64,000 nt of DNA from Mercenaria mercenaria (GCF_021730395.1 NC_069371.1:72508001-72572000); one strand, 5' to 3'; positions 47,354 through 59,979 are shown, numbered from the stretch's first letter. A program made the numbers and translations. The notes: generated from the letters alone by a model not told the origin.

Positions 47354-47798
47354 GAAGTCTTTTATGTGCTCTAAGTAACCAATATACATGTATATATACT
47401 GACTTACTATCTAGATGATTAGGCAGTTGTGGGACACATACCCTTTTCTCAAAAGCAGCTCTAGTTCTATTCCGAGTATGACTATGTACAGAGCTGTATT
47501 TTATTTCTGTTTTTTGCCAATTGTATTGTACATAAATGAGACTAATAAAGTGAAAAACTACAATTAAATAGATTTATTTCATGTATTTTTTAAATAGTCT
47601 TTAAAGGGAATTCCTATAGTTTTGTATGCAGAGAACATGGGGAATTACAAGGCTAACTCCATTTTCATTCAACGTTTGGACTATTTATTAAGTATTATAG
47701 TTTTGTATGTACATCTTTCTGTGCAGCCGACACTATCTATGGAAAATTGAAGTGAAGTCAACATTTGTTGAAACTTTTGACAGACAGTCTAAAGTATG
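47354..47798. other. no gene recognised
   Basis: AT-rich intergenic sequence. Confidence 0.5.
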
Positions 47799-48126
47799 AT
47801 ATGAGCTGTGCCATGGGAAAACCAACATAGTGACCTTACATGTCAAGCATAGATCTGTCATGTGATTTTAGCAAATAAAATGCAAAGAAACTAAGGAAAA
47901 TAGCTCTACAGAGCAAAAAAAACTAAGAACTATTTCTCTCCGCCATTATGCTACTACCTTTTTTTGCGCCATTTTTCTATGCTACTACCTTTTTTGGCGC
48001 CATTTTCTGCCTATTGCAATTAGAGAATCTGTTAGCGAACAGCATGGATCCTGACCAGACTGCCGGGATTGGCAGGCTGTTGGTCGCAATGCCATTATGT
48101 TGGTTTTCTCATTGCGCAGCTCATAT
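47799..48126. mobile_element. 240-bp foldback repeat, copy 4, left arm replaced
   Basis: The outermost 34 bp and the right arm (from 48020, TTAGCGAACAGCATGGATCC) are kept. The left arm is replaced by about 180 bp, including a duplicated CTATGCTACTACCTTTTTT phrase. Confidence 0.8.
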
Positions 48127-48270
48127 ATCATGAATAAAGTAACAATTTTTAATAAGTTTTATCAGTGATCAAATGTTGATACCTGTTTATGCTGTATTGA
48201 CATGTATCATGCCTGACAAGTATCATGCAGCTTGCCATTTCTGTCTGTGTTTAGACATTCCATTTTATTA

Positions 48271-48600
48271 GATAGACTATTTGAAGAATAGTCTAGCTAT
48301 TCTACTTACCCTGGCCTCAGTGTCGGCATCAAACACCTGGGTTAAGTTTTTGCATGCAAGTACATACAGCTATCATTTAAAGGCATATAGCTTTGAAACT
48401 TATTTTTTCTAGGTCAATTACCAACCTCACTGGGTCAAGTTCCAGAACTCTGACATGTATTTTGAGCAAATTGTGCCCCCTTTTGGACTTAGAAAAATCT
48501 GGTTAAAGTTTTACATGCAAGCTACTATCTCCAAAACTAATGCAGATATTGATTTGAAATTTCACGTGTCTTCGGGGTTATAAAACAAATTGATGGCACC
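48271..48600 (+). mobile_element. family B element, partial copy
   Basis: It begins with AGATAGACTATTTGAAGAAT/AGTCTAGCT and GTGTCGGCATCA. About two diverged internal units follow. Confidence 0.55.
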
Positions 48601-49820
48601 AAGTCCCATAACTCTGACCTTCATTTTGGTTTGTGGTATTTTTCGTCCGAACAGGTGTGGTATTCAAGTGGTCTTAACTTACAATTTAGCCTGGTTACTC
48701 ATACATTTTTGTCCATTTTTGTGTTCACAGTACAATTACTGGTACCTATATACAAGGAAAACAGGGAAAATCTATGTATTACAATTAGTAAGCAAAATCT
48801 TTACTGTTTCCTAACATATTTATTCCTCTCAATTTATATATTATAAATTTATAATGATAATAATGTTTTATTGATGAAATACAAAAATGTGAAGTAAATC
48901 ATAAATACATGGCATCGCATTCTGTTTAGGTAGTTCTGCACTTCAGGACCGGAAATTTTTTCTACAATGTAGAATTTGATTAAACTCTGATTTTTCAAAA
49001 CTTCGGAATATTCTAAGAAAATTCAGAAAATAAAAAAGATAGGGTTGTGTGCTTGATTTTTTGCTAGACTGATTTGAAAAATTTCGACCTAACGCAAGTT
49101 TTCATAATGGGAGTCTATGGGAAAAACGCAATTTTCAAAACATTTTCGCAAATAGAAATATTTCTGCAATGTAGATTTTAATGAAACTTCTCAGAGTCAT
49201 AAACAGACATATGGCCTATAATACGACGAAATAAAATGTATAGGTCCATGTGCTTATTTTTGAGATATTTGGCTATGATTAAAGTGAACTGCCTATTTCA
49301 AGCTAATTTTAAGACATTATTTTAGATTATTTAACGTGTAAGATGTTTTAATATCATATTTTAACTTTAGAAAGATAGTAACAGTGCCATTTTAATATAT
49401 TTATTCACAGGTTGTCCTTAATTCATAAAATGATTTTTGTTTCCGTACGCCGAATCAGGGCATTATTCTACGTTTTCCAGATAAGTGACGTTATGCAATC
49501 ACTTCCGGTTTTTCAAACGTGCAGAAACACATTAAGTGACATATCATAACAGTGACAACAATGTGAGTTAGCAGTACATTGCAATAGAAATAATCCATCA
49601 TATGAATAAGTGATCCTTAAGAATATTAAAAGATGCTGATTATTTCATCAGTTTTACAATAAAATTTTATAGCAACTAAAGCAAAGGTTTAAAACTTAAC
49701 AATAATGAGTTTTCTACAAAGACATCCATGTACACAGCTAGTCACTTCTGGACATGCATATAAATAATTTCACTTCCTCTTGATACAACATGTATATGTA
49801 CAGGCTACATTCTTGTACAA
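48601..49820. other. no gene recognised
   Basis: AT-rich. I see only chance frames. Confidence 0.5.
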
Positions 49821-50031
49821 TTAATAATTAGGCTGAGCTACAGTGCCTTCCACGTCACTTAATTCTACAACTGTAATGGGAGTCGGTACTGTTCTGTTCA
49901 AGCAAAACAGAAATACCATTGAAGGTTCTTCAAACATTGAACTGAGTGCTATTTGAACATTGCACTTCATGAGTTCCAGGATTCCAAAGCTGAATGATGT
50001 ACACATCTCACCAACAGTTTCCACGTTGATT
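49821..50031 (-). CDS. candidate terminal exon of an unassigned gene
   Basis: On the - strand an acceptor TTTATGTCTTCAG (ending 50032) is followed by 211 bp open to TAA at 49821-49823. With one leading base it reads INVETVGEMCTSFSFGILEL, then MKCNVQIALSSMFEEPSMVF, LFCLNRTVPTPITVVELSDV and EGTVAQPNY. The mixture of hydrophobic and acidic residues and the lack of repeats look protein-like, but I recognise no family. No partner exon with good borders was found upstream (50.1-53 kb is mostly repeats), so it could be a lone or dead exon. Confidence 0.4.
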
Positions 50032-50099
50032 CTGAAGACATAAATAAATTATACTGTCAAACTGAAATCACACCTACTTATGAAGTGCTTTAATATCTT

Positions 50100-50800
50100 T
50101 TTTTGGCCACCCAATGGGGAGGCATATTAGTTGGGCTGCCTGTCATTCAATCTGTCAGAATGTTTAATTAACAAATAATCAAGGCCTTCGAGTGGTTTAT
50201 CGTCTAATATACCACGGTCAGAGTTCAGATGCGTAGGAATTGAACCAAGAGGGCGCTAGCCTGAGTGGTCAAATACTGAAGCATAACGATGAACTGTGGT
50301 AAATTAAAGATAAATCACAACAAGGCCTTGATTGTTTTCATTCTGACATGCTCACTGACCATGACTGACGTATTTAAATAAATATTTTGCTGGAACTAAT
50401 TTACCGGAGAAGTAATGTATCGGACATCATGTGGCAATTTGACGTCATAATGCTTCCTTACCAGTCTGCGCGTCAACTGTTGTTTATCACAGAATATACA
50501 GAACTTTATTTCCTTCTTTTTTGACTGTAAATAAAATCGAGCCATGTTAGAATTTACTATTGATCAATGCAGAACCTTTATGCATACACGCGTCAAACTT
50601 CATATGATGATTACCTAGGGTAAAATTTCTGTAAAGTTTCATCAAAATCCATTCAGTGATTTTGGCATATGTTATTTAAAAAATCACAGAAGGAAAATGA
50701 CCATGCCCATGCCCTCTGGCGGCCATGCTTTTTGAAAAATCTGAAATTCATTAACAACATTTGTATAAGGTCACACAAGGACATTGTGAGTGGAATAAAT
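50100..50800 (+). repeat. MITE (50172-50339) inside an older repeat
   Basis: The MITE has inverted ends of about 28 bp around ATCAAGGCCTTCGAGTGG / AACAAGGCCTTGATTG. The surrounding older repeat begins GGCCACCCAATGGGGAGGC at 50104 and resumes after the MITE. Confidence 0.6.
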
Positions 50801-51125
50801 ATTAAATTAGGCAAATATTAGGGAAATGTTATCAATTGGTATAAATACTGACACAATGACCAACATCTGCAAAACAATATACACCTTCTCAACTTTAACC
50901 AACGGCGCTGACAACGCCGAGGCGAGTGCAATAGCTCTACTTTTTCTTCTGTAGTCGGGCTAAAACAATAACAGTGTGAGTCAATTACTGTTGGGTAATG
51001 CATCATTTATAACTGCATGTGTAAAGTTCAATACATACTTGACAGTTGGACTTGAAGTTCTTTGAAATCAACTACACAAGCCTCTCATTGACATTACAAA
51101 CATTAATTGACCTATGCAGTGATTT

Positions 51126-51447
51126 AAGAAATAATTTATAGCAAAAGAGTGGTTTAACAATATTTATGCACGTTGGGTGGTTATACTTCTGGCGTAATAA
51201 TTTCACGAGGGCGCATCCCGAGTGAAATTATTTAAACGACGTATTACCACCCGAGTGTATAAATAGTGTTAAAGCATGCTTGTGCTATAAATTAGTCCGA
51301 TTCTAATATGCCCTAAATCTCAAACACTAGATAAAATATAGAAGCGCTATTTCTTGGTCGCAACAAAAACTTTGACGTCACCGCACGTTAACGTGACGTC
51401 ATTATAGCGTAAGAGTGTTTTTAACAGAGACAAGCATATTAGAATTT
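51126..51447 (+). mobile_element. 320-bp MITE, copy A
   Basis: The first 175 bp are palindromic (ATAATTTATAGCAAAAGAGT and inverted; AATTTCACGAGGGCGCATCC core). A stretch with GACGTCA and GTTAACGTGACGTC follows. Copy B (52725-53045) is the same unit in opposite orientation. Confidence 0.8.
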
Positions 51448-51683
51448 TTCTTTTTGGAATTTATTCTGATAAATTACAAGTGTAAACATTTACCTGAGTG
51501 TACCAATATCTCATTATTATCTGTGTTTAAACATGTTATAAACCAACACACTGGACGGTTAGTCTCCTCAAATGATTCCCTCAAGAGGTTTATATTGAAC
51601 TGTATGAACAACTTCCTACAATCATAAATTTTATATCATCATAAAAAACAAATCATAGATTTCACATGGATCGATATAATATA

Positions 51684-51862
51684 ATTGAGCCTTGCCATGA
51701 GATAATCAAAACAGTGGCTTTATGACCACCGCGCAGTCTGGTCAGGATCCATGCTGTTCGCTAACAGTTTATCTAATTGCAATAGGCTTTGAAAGCGAAC
51801 AGCATGGATCCTGACCAGACTGTAAAGCCACTGTGTTGATTTTCTCATGGCGCGGCTCATAT
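51684..51862. mobile_element. foldback repeat, copy 5 (short)
   Basis: Inner parts of both arms are missing. The outer ends and the GCGAACAGCATGGATCCTGA block remain. Confidence 0.9.
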
Positions 51863-52724
51863 AATTGGACACATACCAAAATATTTTACAAGTTAACCAG
51901 TCATGAAGGGTCTCAATATTGAACATTTGTCTCATGTAAATCAGTATCTCTCAAATATACATCCTGTAAAAACCATTAATGGTGTCATATGAGAAGGCGT
52001 AGTAGACACCCTAGTGGTGCATAAACCAAAAAAGCTTGATTCAGTGGCCAGCACCTTACCAAATAGGCCTGTCCGTACTATATCATTATCATGGTTACAA
52101 TTAAAATAAGATGGGTAATAATTTTTATAAAGTTCTTACTCTAAACAAAACAGACACACAGCACATATTACTCTCTACATATATAATGAAATCATTGGTG
52201 CACAATGCATCTTTAAATATTTACAGTGAATATGATTTTATTACCTGAACCTGCATTACTGTCACCAGGTCTGTCTCTTGAGTGTAGTTTTTACATCATT
52301 AGCATTTACAAATTAAACCATTTTCTTCTGCTTCTTTGAACTAAGACATACAGCAGTCTGAAGTAGTTCAAGACTCATCATTGCAATTTAAAAAAAAAGA
52401 AAAAAAGACATCATATCATTCATCTTTCAACAATTGTAAGTAGATAAATTGCTTGTTCTTAGTATCATAATCCATTATTTATAAAATACCTTTAAAAAAA
52501 AGAAATTACATATATACCAGGTGTTATCCTGTTACTTGAACGTCAATTGCTGCATTTAAAAAAGAGGTATTTTCAAAGCTTGGCAGTCACTTGGTCATGT
52601 TGGTCACCTGGTTATTTTACCAGATTCAGTCTGAAAAAAGAATAATGATATTTTTATTAATTCTTTATAATAATGTTATCATTTGCAGAAAGAACCAACT
52701 AAGTCTGAAAATGAATTTTAACTC
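51863..52724. other. no gene recognised
   Basis: AT-rich. No exon is supported. Confidence 0.5.
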
Positions 52725-53045
52725 AAATTCTAATACGCTTGTCTCTGTTAAAACACTCGTGCTGGAATGACGTCACGTTAACATGCGATTATGTCAAAGT
52801 TCTTATTGCGATCAAGAAAAAGCGATTCTATAATTTATCTATTGTTTGAGATTAAGGGCATATAAGAATCGAAATAATTTATAGCAAAAGTGTGCTTTAA
52901 CAGTATTTATACACTTGGGTGATAATACGTCGTTCAAATAATTTCACTTGGGATGCGCCCTCGTGAAATTATTACACCCAGCTTATAACCACCCATCGTG
53001 CATAAATAGTGATAAAGCACTCTTTTTGCTATAAATTATTTCTTA
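52725..53045 (-). mobile_element. 320-bp MITE, copy B (inverted relative to A)
   Basis: It starts AAATTCTAATACGCTTGTCT and ends TTTTTGCTATAAATTATTTC. It matches copy A in reverse complement over its length. Confidence 0.8.
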
Positions 53046-53530
53046 AATTCATTCTGTATTAGTGGCATTATGCGCATCTTACTGCACATAGTGCGTTTTT
53101 GGTGAATGTTGTATAAAAGCAATTTTCGGTTGCTGTGCATTTAAATGTGTTAAATTTACAATAATGCCGCGTAAATGTTTGAAGTTGATGCTTTAGAAAT
53201 AAAGAAATCAGACTAATAAAATAATAGTTCTTTTCTTCCATCTTCTACGCAGTGATCTCCCTTACCTATAGGTAGAGATTTCTCCAGTTGAAAGGAAACA
53301 ACTCCTGCATGCAGTTTGACAATTCTTAAAAAGACTGCCCCAGTCAAAATAAGAAAAGTCATACAAAAAATGTATTTGGAAATTTATTATTTCGTACTGG
53401 TAACAGGAAGAGTTTGGTATATTGGGTTAAAAGCTATAATTCCATCCACCATTTTTACACACACATCTATTTCAGCTGAATTTTGACTTGAAAAAATGCC
53501 CATAATTCCACTTTAACCTGTTTACATACT

Positions 53531-53539
53531 TTCGTTAAC
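53531..53539. repeat. 9-bp target duplication, left copy
   Basis: TTCGTTAAC is identical to 58090-58098 on the other side of the foldback element. Confidence 0.85.
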
Positions 53540-56500
53540 GGGTATGACTGAATAGCAAAATCTTGTAGATTTCGCGAAATCTAATCAAATTAGCGAAATC
53601 TAGACTTAAAATGTAAACTAATGAATAATTTTAAAAATCCTTTTAAGCTTTTATTAAAAATATAAATCTACACGTGCATGTCAATTTTCAAGAAAATATA
53701 CTTATATTTAGGGTGGTTTTGAAGGGAAAAATTATACGGGTCTTGATTTCGCCCAATTGTACATGCGCGGAAATCTCAAGTGACAGGTAAAATCAAGACA
53801 TAAAATTTAAAGTGATGAAGTTTCTTTTTAAATCTTTTTAGGCATTTATTAAGAATATATTTTTTAGTTTGCATGTCAATTTTCAAGAAAAAATATTTAT
53901 ATATAAGGAGGTTTTGAAACGAAAAACGTATACGGGTGTTGATTTCGCCAGATTTTATATGCGAAGAAATCTCAAGTGACAGGCAAAATCAAGACATAAA
54001 ATCTAAAGTGATGAACACTTTTTAAAATCCTTTTAAGCTTTCATTAAGAATATATTTCTACGTGTGCATGTCAATTTTCAAGAAAAAATATTTATACTAA
54101 GTATTAATTAGAAACGAAAAATATATACAGATGTTGATTTTGCCAGATGGTCAGTGACATGCAAAATCAAGTCATAAAATTTAAAGTAATAAATAATTTT
54201 TAAAATCCTTTTAAACTTTTATCAGGAATTTAGATATACGTTTGCATGTCAATTTTCAAGAAAAAATATTTATATTTAGGGTGGTTTTGAAGCGAAAAAC
54301 GTATACGGGTCTTGATTTCGCCCGATTCTACATGCGCGGAAATCTCAAGTGACAGGTAAAATCAAGACATAAAATTTAAAGTGATGGATATTGTTTTGAA
54401 AATCCTTTTAAGCTTTTATCAAATATATATTTCTACGCGTGCATGTCAATTTTCAAGAAAAAAATATTAATATTTAGTAAGATTAATAAACGAAAAACTT
54501 ATACGGATGTTGATTTCGCCAGATTTTATACCAAATCTTAAAATTTTAAGGAATGAATATTTTTAAAAAATCCTTTTGAGCTTTTATTAGGAATATATTT
54601 CTACGTGTCCATTTTAAGTTTCAAGAGAAAAGAATAATATTAAGTATGGGTTTGAAAAGAAAGCGTATGCGGGCCTTGAATTCGACTGATTTTGTATGCG
54701 CAGAAATCTCAAGTGTCAGGCAAAATCAAGACATATAATCTAAAGTAATGAATATTTAAAAAAATCCTTTTGAGCTTTTATTAGGAAAATATTTTTACCT
54801 GTCCATGTCAAAATTCAAGAAAAAAAAATATTTATATTTAGTAAGGTTTTGAAAAGAAAATCCTACGCGAATGATGATTTCGTCCTATTCTGCGCGGAAG
54901 CAAAATCAAATCGTAAAATTAAAAGTTTGTCGTATTCATTAAAATCGTGTTGAGCCGTTATTGAGAATATAATTCCACATTTATATGTCGAAAAATAATA
55001 TTGTTTTGAAAAAAAAAACGTATACGGGTGTATCTTGATGCATTTTTCCGATATTAAATCTAAGTTGGGTTTTAAAGTTATTACTTATTTTCATAATAAA
55101 CCGGCAATACAATGATTAAGGAAGGTGTGAAAATAATTGGACCGTGTTGCTGTGGGACTGTGTTACATGCACGTGTCATAGTTATCAATCATCATCTAAA
55201 TTGTTTAATACATGAAAGAAATTGTATTCAACAATAATTGGAGAAAGAACGCATATATGAATGAAATTAAGAAAATGCGCCATATCCTAAACATATAACT
55301 TCAATTTAATTCTGTACACTGTGTACCTCGAATCAAACCGGCACTGAGAGACATTATTTATTTCATTGTAATTTTTTCGAAAGACAAAGAGAAATTTTCA
55401 TGCAAAACTCAGCATTTTCCCAAAGACGCGACCTTACTCTGAAATCGCTATTAGGATCGAAGAACGCTTTAGTCTTAAAACATTTAGTAAAACTCCTTGA
55501 CGTTATTATGAAACAGTTCAAGAGATAATCCCAACGCCTCCTTTCTACTTTTTTTACATTCTTTATGTTCAAAAGATGTCACTTACATGTACATATTTAT
55601 CCGTAACTCGCATTATGTTATTTACATTTTTGCTCTATTTTATGAATGACATTCCTTTCAGTTGTGAAAAGACAAACACGAAATCCTCGTTATCCACGTG
55701 CAGAACTAATTAATTCTCCTAACCGCTTAAAACAAATATCTCACATATTATCCATGTAAATATAACAGAACTGTTACAGTTATAATTATTTTATATTTGA
55801 AAAATGTTTACAGCTTTTCCATAGAATATTTTCATTTATATATATAATATACACTTTTAAATAATATAAAGGTACTACTTTTCTCGGCGAATTGACTGTG
55901 AGTTTCGGTTATATTACAGGCGCGTATATATCGCACCCCTATACTAAATGTCCACCCCCCCCCCCCCCCCCCACGATATATATATTTAAATATCTTCTTG
56001 TTGAAATTGATTTTAGTATTATATACAAGAGTTTCTAACTATTTATTAGTAAATGAACCCCTGCTCTCCATTTACTTGATGAATACTTAATATTGCAAAC
56101 GAATTTCAAGTCTCCTATGTAAATGTCTATTGATGTTGTTACTATTAATTTTGTTAACAGTACTTCTTGTGCCGGAACCATTCTATTGTTCATGTTAACC
56201 TTTACTATGATATATATCCATGTTGTATTGTAAAATGCCTGGATGAAATAAAAGAATATGTTCTGTTCTGTTCTGTTCTGTTCTGTTCTTAGAAAGACGT
56301 TTTCATATGGAAAATGTGTTAACGAAAAATAAATAGCAAATCTAAATAATTACTGTTTGTTACATGTAATACTCTAATAATTGTCGGATGATATGGCACA
56401 ATTTTGACCGAATGATTACCTGCTGCAATTCGCACCTCCTCAAACGTGTGAGAAAACCACCTTTGATTAAATTATCGTTTATCCCCGCTTAACTAATTGG

Positions 56501-58089
56501 ATTAAATTTAATTTGATTAACTAATCAGCTGTATGTGCCGACCAGTGTGACGACCGTTGTATCTTCTGTGAGGTAAGATTAGTTGTTGTGTATATTGTGT
56601 TGAAAATATTTAACTTACAGAAATCAAATTTTTGTAGAAAATGATAACTCTGTATATCAACGGATTACAGTTCCGTGAAAATTGTTGGAACGGGCGTAAA
56701 ACACAATCGCATTATCATGATAAGATTTTAATATCAAATCCAAGTGATATTTAAATATTAGTGTACTGATTATACACTCATAGACTTTTAAAATCGGTCA
56801 CGACTATAACTGCGATATTTTTAATAATATTTAAATTACACGACTGAAATTTCATACCTTAAGATTTTAAGATTTGATTTTGCCTCTCAGTTGAGATTTC
56901 AGCGCATATAAAATCTGGCGAAATCAACATCCGTATAAGTTTTTCGTTTATTAATCATACTAAATATAAATATTTTTTCCTGAAAATTGATATGCACACG
57001 TAGAAATATATTCTTGATAAAAGCTTAAAAGGATTTTCAAAAAATATCCCTCACTTTAAATTTAATGTCTTGATTTTACCCGTCACTTGAGATTTCCGCG
57101 CATGTAGAATCGGGCGAAATCAAAACGTTTTTCGCTTCAAAACCACCCTAAATATAAATATTTTTTCTTGAAAATTGACATGCAAACGTATATTTGTATT
57201 CCCGATAAAAGCTTAAAAGGATTTTTAAAAATTATTCATCACTTTAAATTTTATGACTTGATTTTGCATGTCACTGACCATCTGGCAAAATCAACACTCG
57301 TATATATTTTTCGTTTCTAATTAATACTAAGTATAAATATTTTTTCTTGAAAATTGACATGCACATGTAAAAGATATTCTTAATAAAAGCTTAAAAGGAT
57401 TTTAAAAAGTACTCATCACTTTAGATTTTATGTCTTGATTTTGCCTGTCACTTGAGATTTCTTCGCATATAAAATCTGGCGAAATCAACACCCGTATACG
57501 TTTTTTCGTTTTAAAACCAAACTATATATAAATATTTTTTCTTGAAAATTAACATGCACACTAAGAAATATATTCTGAATAAAAGCTTAAAAGGATATTT
57601 TTTTTTAAAAAAATCATCACTTTAAATTTCATGTCTTGATTTCGCCTGTCACTTGAAATTTCTGCGCATATAGAATCTGGCGAAATCAACACCCGTATAC
57701 GTTTTTCGTTTCAAAACCACCTTATATATATTTTTTTTTCTTGAAAATTGACATGCAAACTTAGAAATATATTCTTAATAAAAGCCTAGAAAGATTTAAA
57801 AAGAAAATTCATCACTTTAAATTTTATGTCTTGATTTTACCTGTCACTTGAGATTTCCATGCATGTAGAATCGGGCGAAATCTAGACCCGTATAAGTTTT
57901 TCGCTTCAAAACCACCCTAAATATAAATATTTTTTTCTTGAAAATTGACATGAACACGTAGATTTATACTTTTAATAAAAGCTTAAAAGGATTTTTAAAA
58001 ATATTCATTAGTTTACATTTTATGTCTAGATTTCGCTAATTTGATTAGATTTCGCGAAATCTACTAGATTTCGCTATTCAGTCATACCG
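53540..58089. mobile_element. complete 4.55-kb foldback element with long tandem-repeat arms
   Basis: Both ends start (inverted) with GGTATGACTGAATAGC, then TAGATTTCGCGAAATCTAAT and AATTAGCGAAATCTAGAC. Each arm then holds about seven tandem units of about 190 bp with CATGTCAATTTTCAAGAAAA, GGTGGTTTTGAAGCGAAAAA and AATCTCAAGTGACAGG. The left arm is about 53540-54960 and the right arm about 56850-58089. The interior has no convincing transposase. It holds a poly-C run (55953-55972) and a LINE-like 3' tail with (TTCTG)7 at about 56200-56290. TTCGTTAAC is duplicated directly outside both ends. A 9-bp duplication and long repetitive arms point to Foldback/Mutator-like transposition; this class call is inference. 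Confidence 0.85.
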
Positions 58090-58098
58090 TTCGTTAAC
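58090..58098. repeat. 9-bp target duplication, right copy
   Basis: TTCGTTAAC, partner of 53531-53539. Confidence 0.85.
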
Positions 58099-58598
58099 AC
58101 ATGTATCAAACTATAGTGTCAAATGTAACATCAGTAACTTTAATAACAGTTCATCACAGAGTGATGTTATAACAAACAATAGATAGTAGAGCTATATTAG
58201 GTATCTACAAATGAAAATCAACAAAAAAAAAAGACTGCGCAATAAACAATCTCAAAAATTAAGTAATGATTTTATATAGTGCTGAATTACATGAATCAAT
58301 AAACATTATATCTACATACCGTTTATATCCATTTCTTGTTACCCACTATCCATCGACTAATGATCAAGGACGACTGTTCAACGCAATAACTCTGTGGTAA
58401 TGAGGCATTCTCAGGGAATCCGACATTGGGTACCTATCCGAATTGCATCACGAAGTTGAAAAAAACACAGTCCTTTATATCACAATAATCTGTTTCCAGT
58501 GCATATGGACGACCATTTTCCAGTTTAGTGGTTGTGTTTTATCCAAATTATCCATTCATAATTGAGAAAAATTCATTAAAAGTATAAATATACAGTTG
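58099..58598. other. no gene recognised
   Basis: AT-rich spacer between the foldback element and the truncated LINE. Confidence 0.5.
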
Positions 58599-58606
58599 TT
58601 CTTTAT

Positions 58607-59768
58607 GTTATTGTTGTTGTTGTTCTAGTTCGCTATCGTGTAGCTGTTAACTCTAGTGCGAATGTGTTGCCACATCATTGTCATCCTTGGTACTTTTTAA
58701 ACTCGTGCTTAAACTCATTTGCTTATTTGATTATATGTCAATATTGGGAAGAAGTTTATTCCGATTCGCTGCTGAAGCGACCAGAATTTTGAATATATTG
58801 GCTGAAAACTTCTATTAATTCTCTCCTTGCCTCAACCCTGATATCAGCCAGTTCTCCTACTAGGGTGGCCATTGATATATTTCCACAACTAATATTTTCT
58901 CTATATAGTATTGTCTCTATGTCCCGTTCAAGTGTCTCTCTTTGTTTTGTGAATCTGGCACAACTGAATATGTAATGTTGTGCTGTTTCTGGAACTTTGC
59001 ATTGGCAGCACATTGCTGATTTTGTTGAATCAATTTTTGACCAGTGTGCATTTAATCTTGTGTGTCCACTTAATAGCTGATTGATCATACAAAAAGTTTC
59101 CCTGTTTTCCTCTCCCACCAAAGACCTAACTCCTGCTTGCTGATAAACTTCTTGAATATTTTCAACATTTTCTGACAGGCTGTATTTGTTGTTCCATTTT
59201 TCTTTTATTTTTTCTTTCATAATTTTGACAACTTCCCTTGCATCTCTCTTCTCTGTGTTCTCCTCAGTATCTGATGTACACATTTCAGATGCAGCTGCTT
59301 TTGCCTGAGAATCTGCCAATTCATTTCCTGTAAGTTCTTTATGGCCTGGGATCCAGCGAATTTCTATTTCATATTTTCTGTCTTGTAGGTTTGCCAAATA
59401 TTTCTTGATTGTGATGATGTTTTCTATCATTTTTGTTGGTACTTCTTTACAGAACACTGATGTTATTGCTGCCTGACAGTCTGTAAATATATGTATCTTT
59501 TTAGCAGTTGGACTTGTTACTTCAGTCAAGAATTCCAGAGCAATTTCAATACCAACAATTTCCCCAGAAAAGTTATTTCCCCTTTTGCTCACTGACCTTT
59601 TTAATAAAACTGGGATAGAGTCATAGCCATTTAAGTATACTGCAGCTCCGGCTCCAGTTGGACCAGGGTTCCCAATGGCAGATCCATCTGTGAATGCTAA
59701 TATGCAGTTATCTTTACATGTGCCTAAAATGTCTTTTATATTTGATACCTGCATATCCTTTGAGTTAA
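58607..59768 (-). mobile_element. 5'-truncated LINE copy with RNase H ORF
   Basis: The element ends (- strand) with a CAACAACAACAATAAC tail at 58607-58623. It is cut at its 5' side about 14 bp before the ORF start. TTCTTTAT flanks both sides (58599-58606 and 59769-59776), a likely 8-bp target duplication. RT and endonuclease are absent, which is typical of incomplete reverse transcription. Confidence 0.65.
58756..59754 (-). CDS. RNase H plus C-terminal zinc region of an I-superfamily LINE (intact 332 codons)
   Basis: ATG is at 59752-59754 and the stop at 58756-58758. Residues 18-155 are a type I RNase H with all acidic positions: FTDGSAIGNPG (Asp), GEIVGIEIALEF (Glu), IFTDCQAAI (Asp) and NELADSQAKAAA (Asp), plus WIPGHKELTGN. 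A charged linker (about 160-215) leads to LLSGHTRLNAHWSKI and CCQCKVPETAQHYIFSC, the same zinc-type C-terminus as in the LINE at 7944-11261 but of a different family. No stop interrupts it, so the copy is young or constrained. RNase H normally removes the RNA template during integration. The ATG may simply be an internal Met of a longer ORF2. Confidence 0.85.
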   Translation of the reverse strand: MQVSNIKDILGTCKDNCILAFTDGSAIGNPGPTGAGAAVYLNGYDSIPVLLKRSVSKRGNNFSGEIVGIEIALEFLTEVTSPTAKKIHIFTDCQAAITSVFCKEVPTKMIENIITIKKYLANLQDRKYEIEIRWIPGHKELTGNELADSQAKAAASEMCTSDTEENTEKRDAREVVKIMKEKIKEKWNNKYSLSENVENIQEVYQQAGVRSLVGEENRETFCMINQLLSGHTRLNAHWSKIDSTKSAMCCQCKVPETAQHYIFSCARFTKQRETLERDIETILYRENISCGNISMATLVGELADIRVEARRELIEVFSQYIQNSGRFSSESE

Positions 59769-59979
59769 TTCTTTATTACTTCCGTGAGCGTTCGTACAAT
59801 CCCAACCGAGTTGTCTTTCTTCTAACGAATAGCATCTAATAAACGACAGCGCCGTAATTTACCGGGTTACTAACAATACAATGGCTCACCTGTCTTCCTG
59901 AAAAATCCAATATAAGATATTAAAATGCAGAAAATACAGCAAATATAGCCTGTCTTTTTACTGATATTTGTGAACTAAG

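Noticed and set aside
53540-58089. long-TIR element as a Polinton-type element
   Set aside because: No integrase, polymerase or capsid-type coding sequence, the duplication is 9 bp rather than 6 bp, and the arms are tandem repeats; a foldback element fits better.
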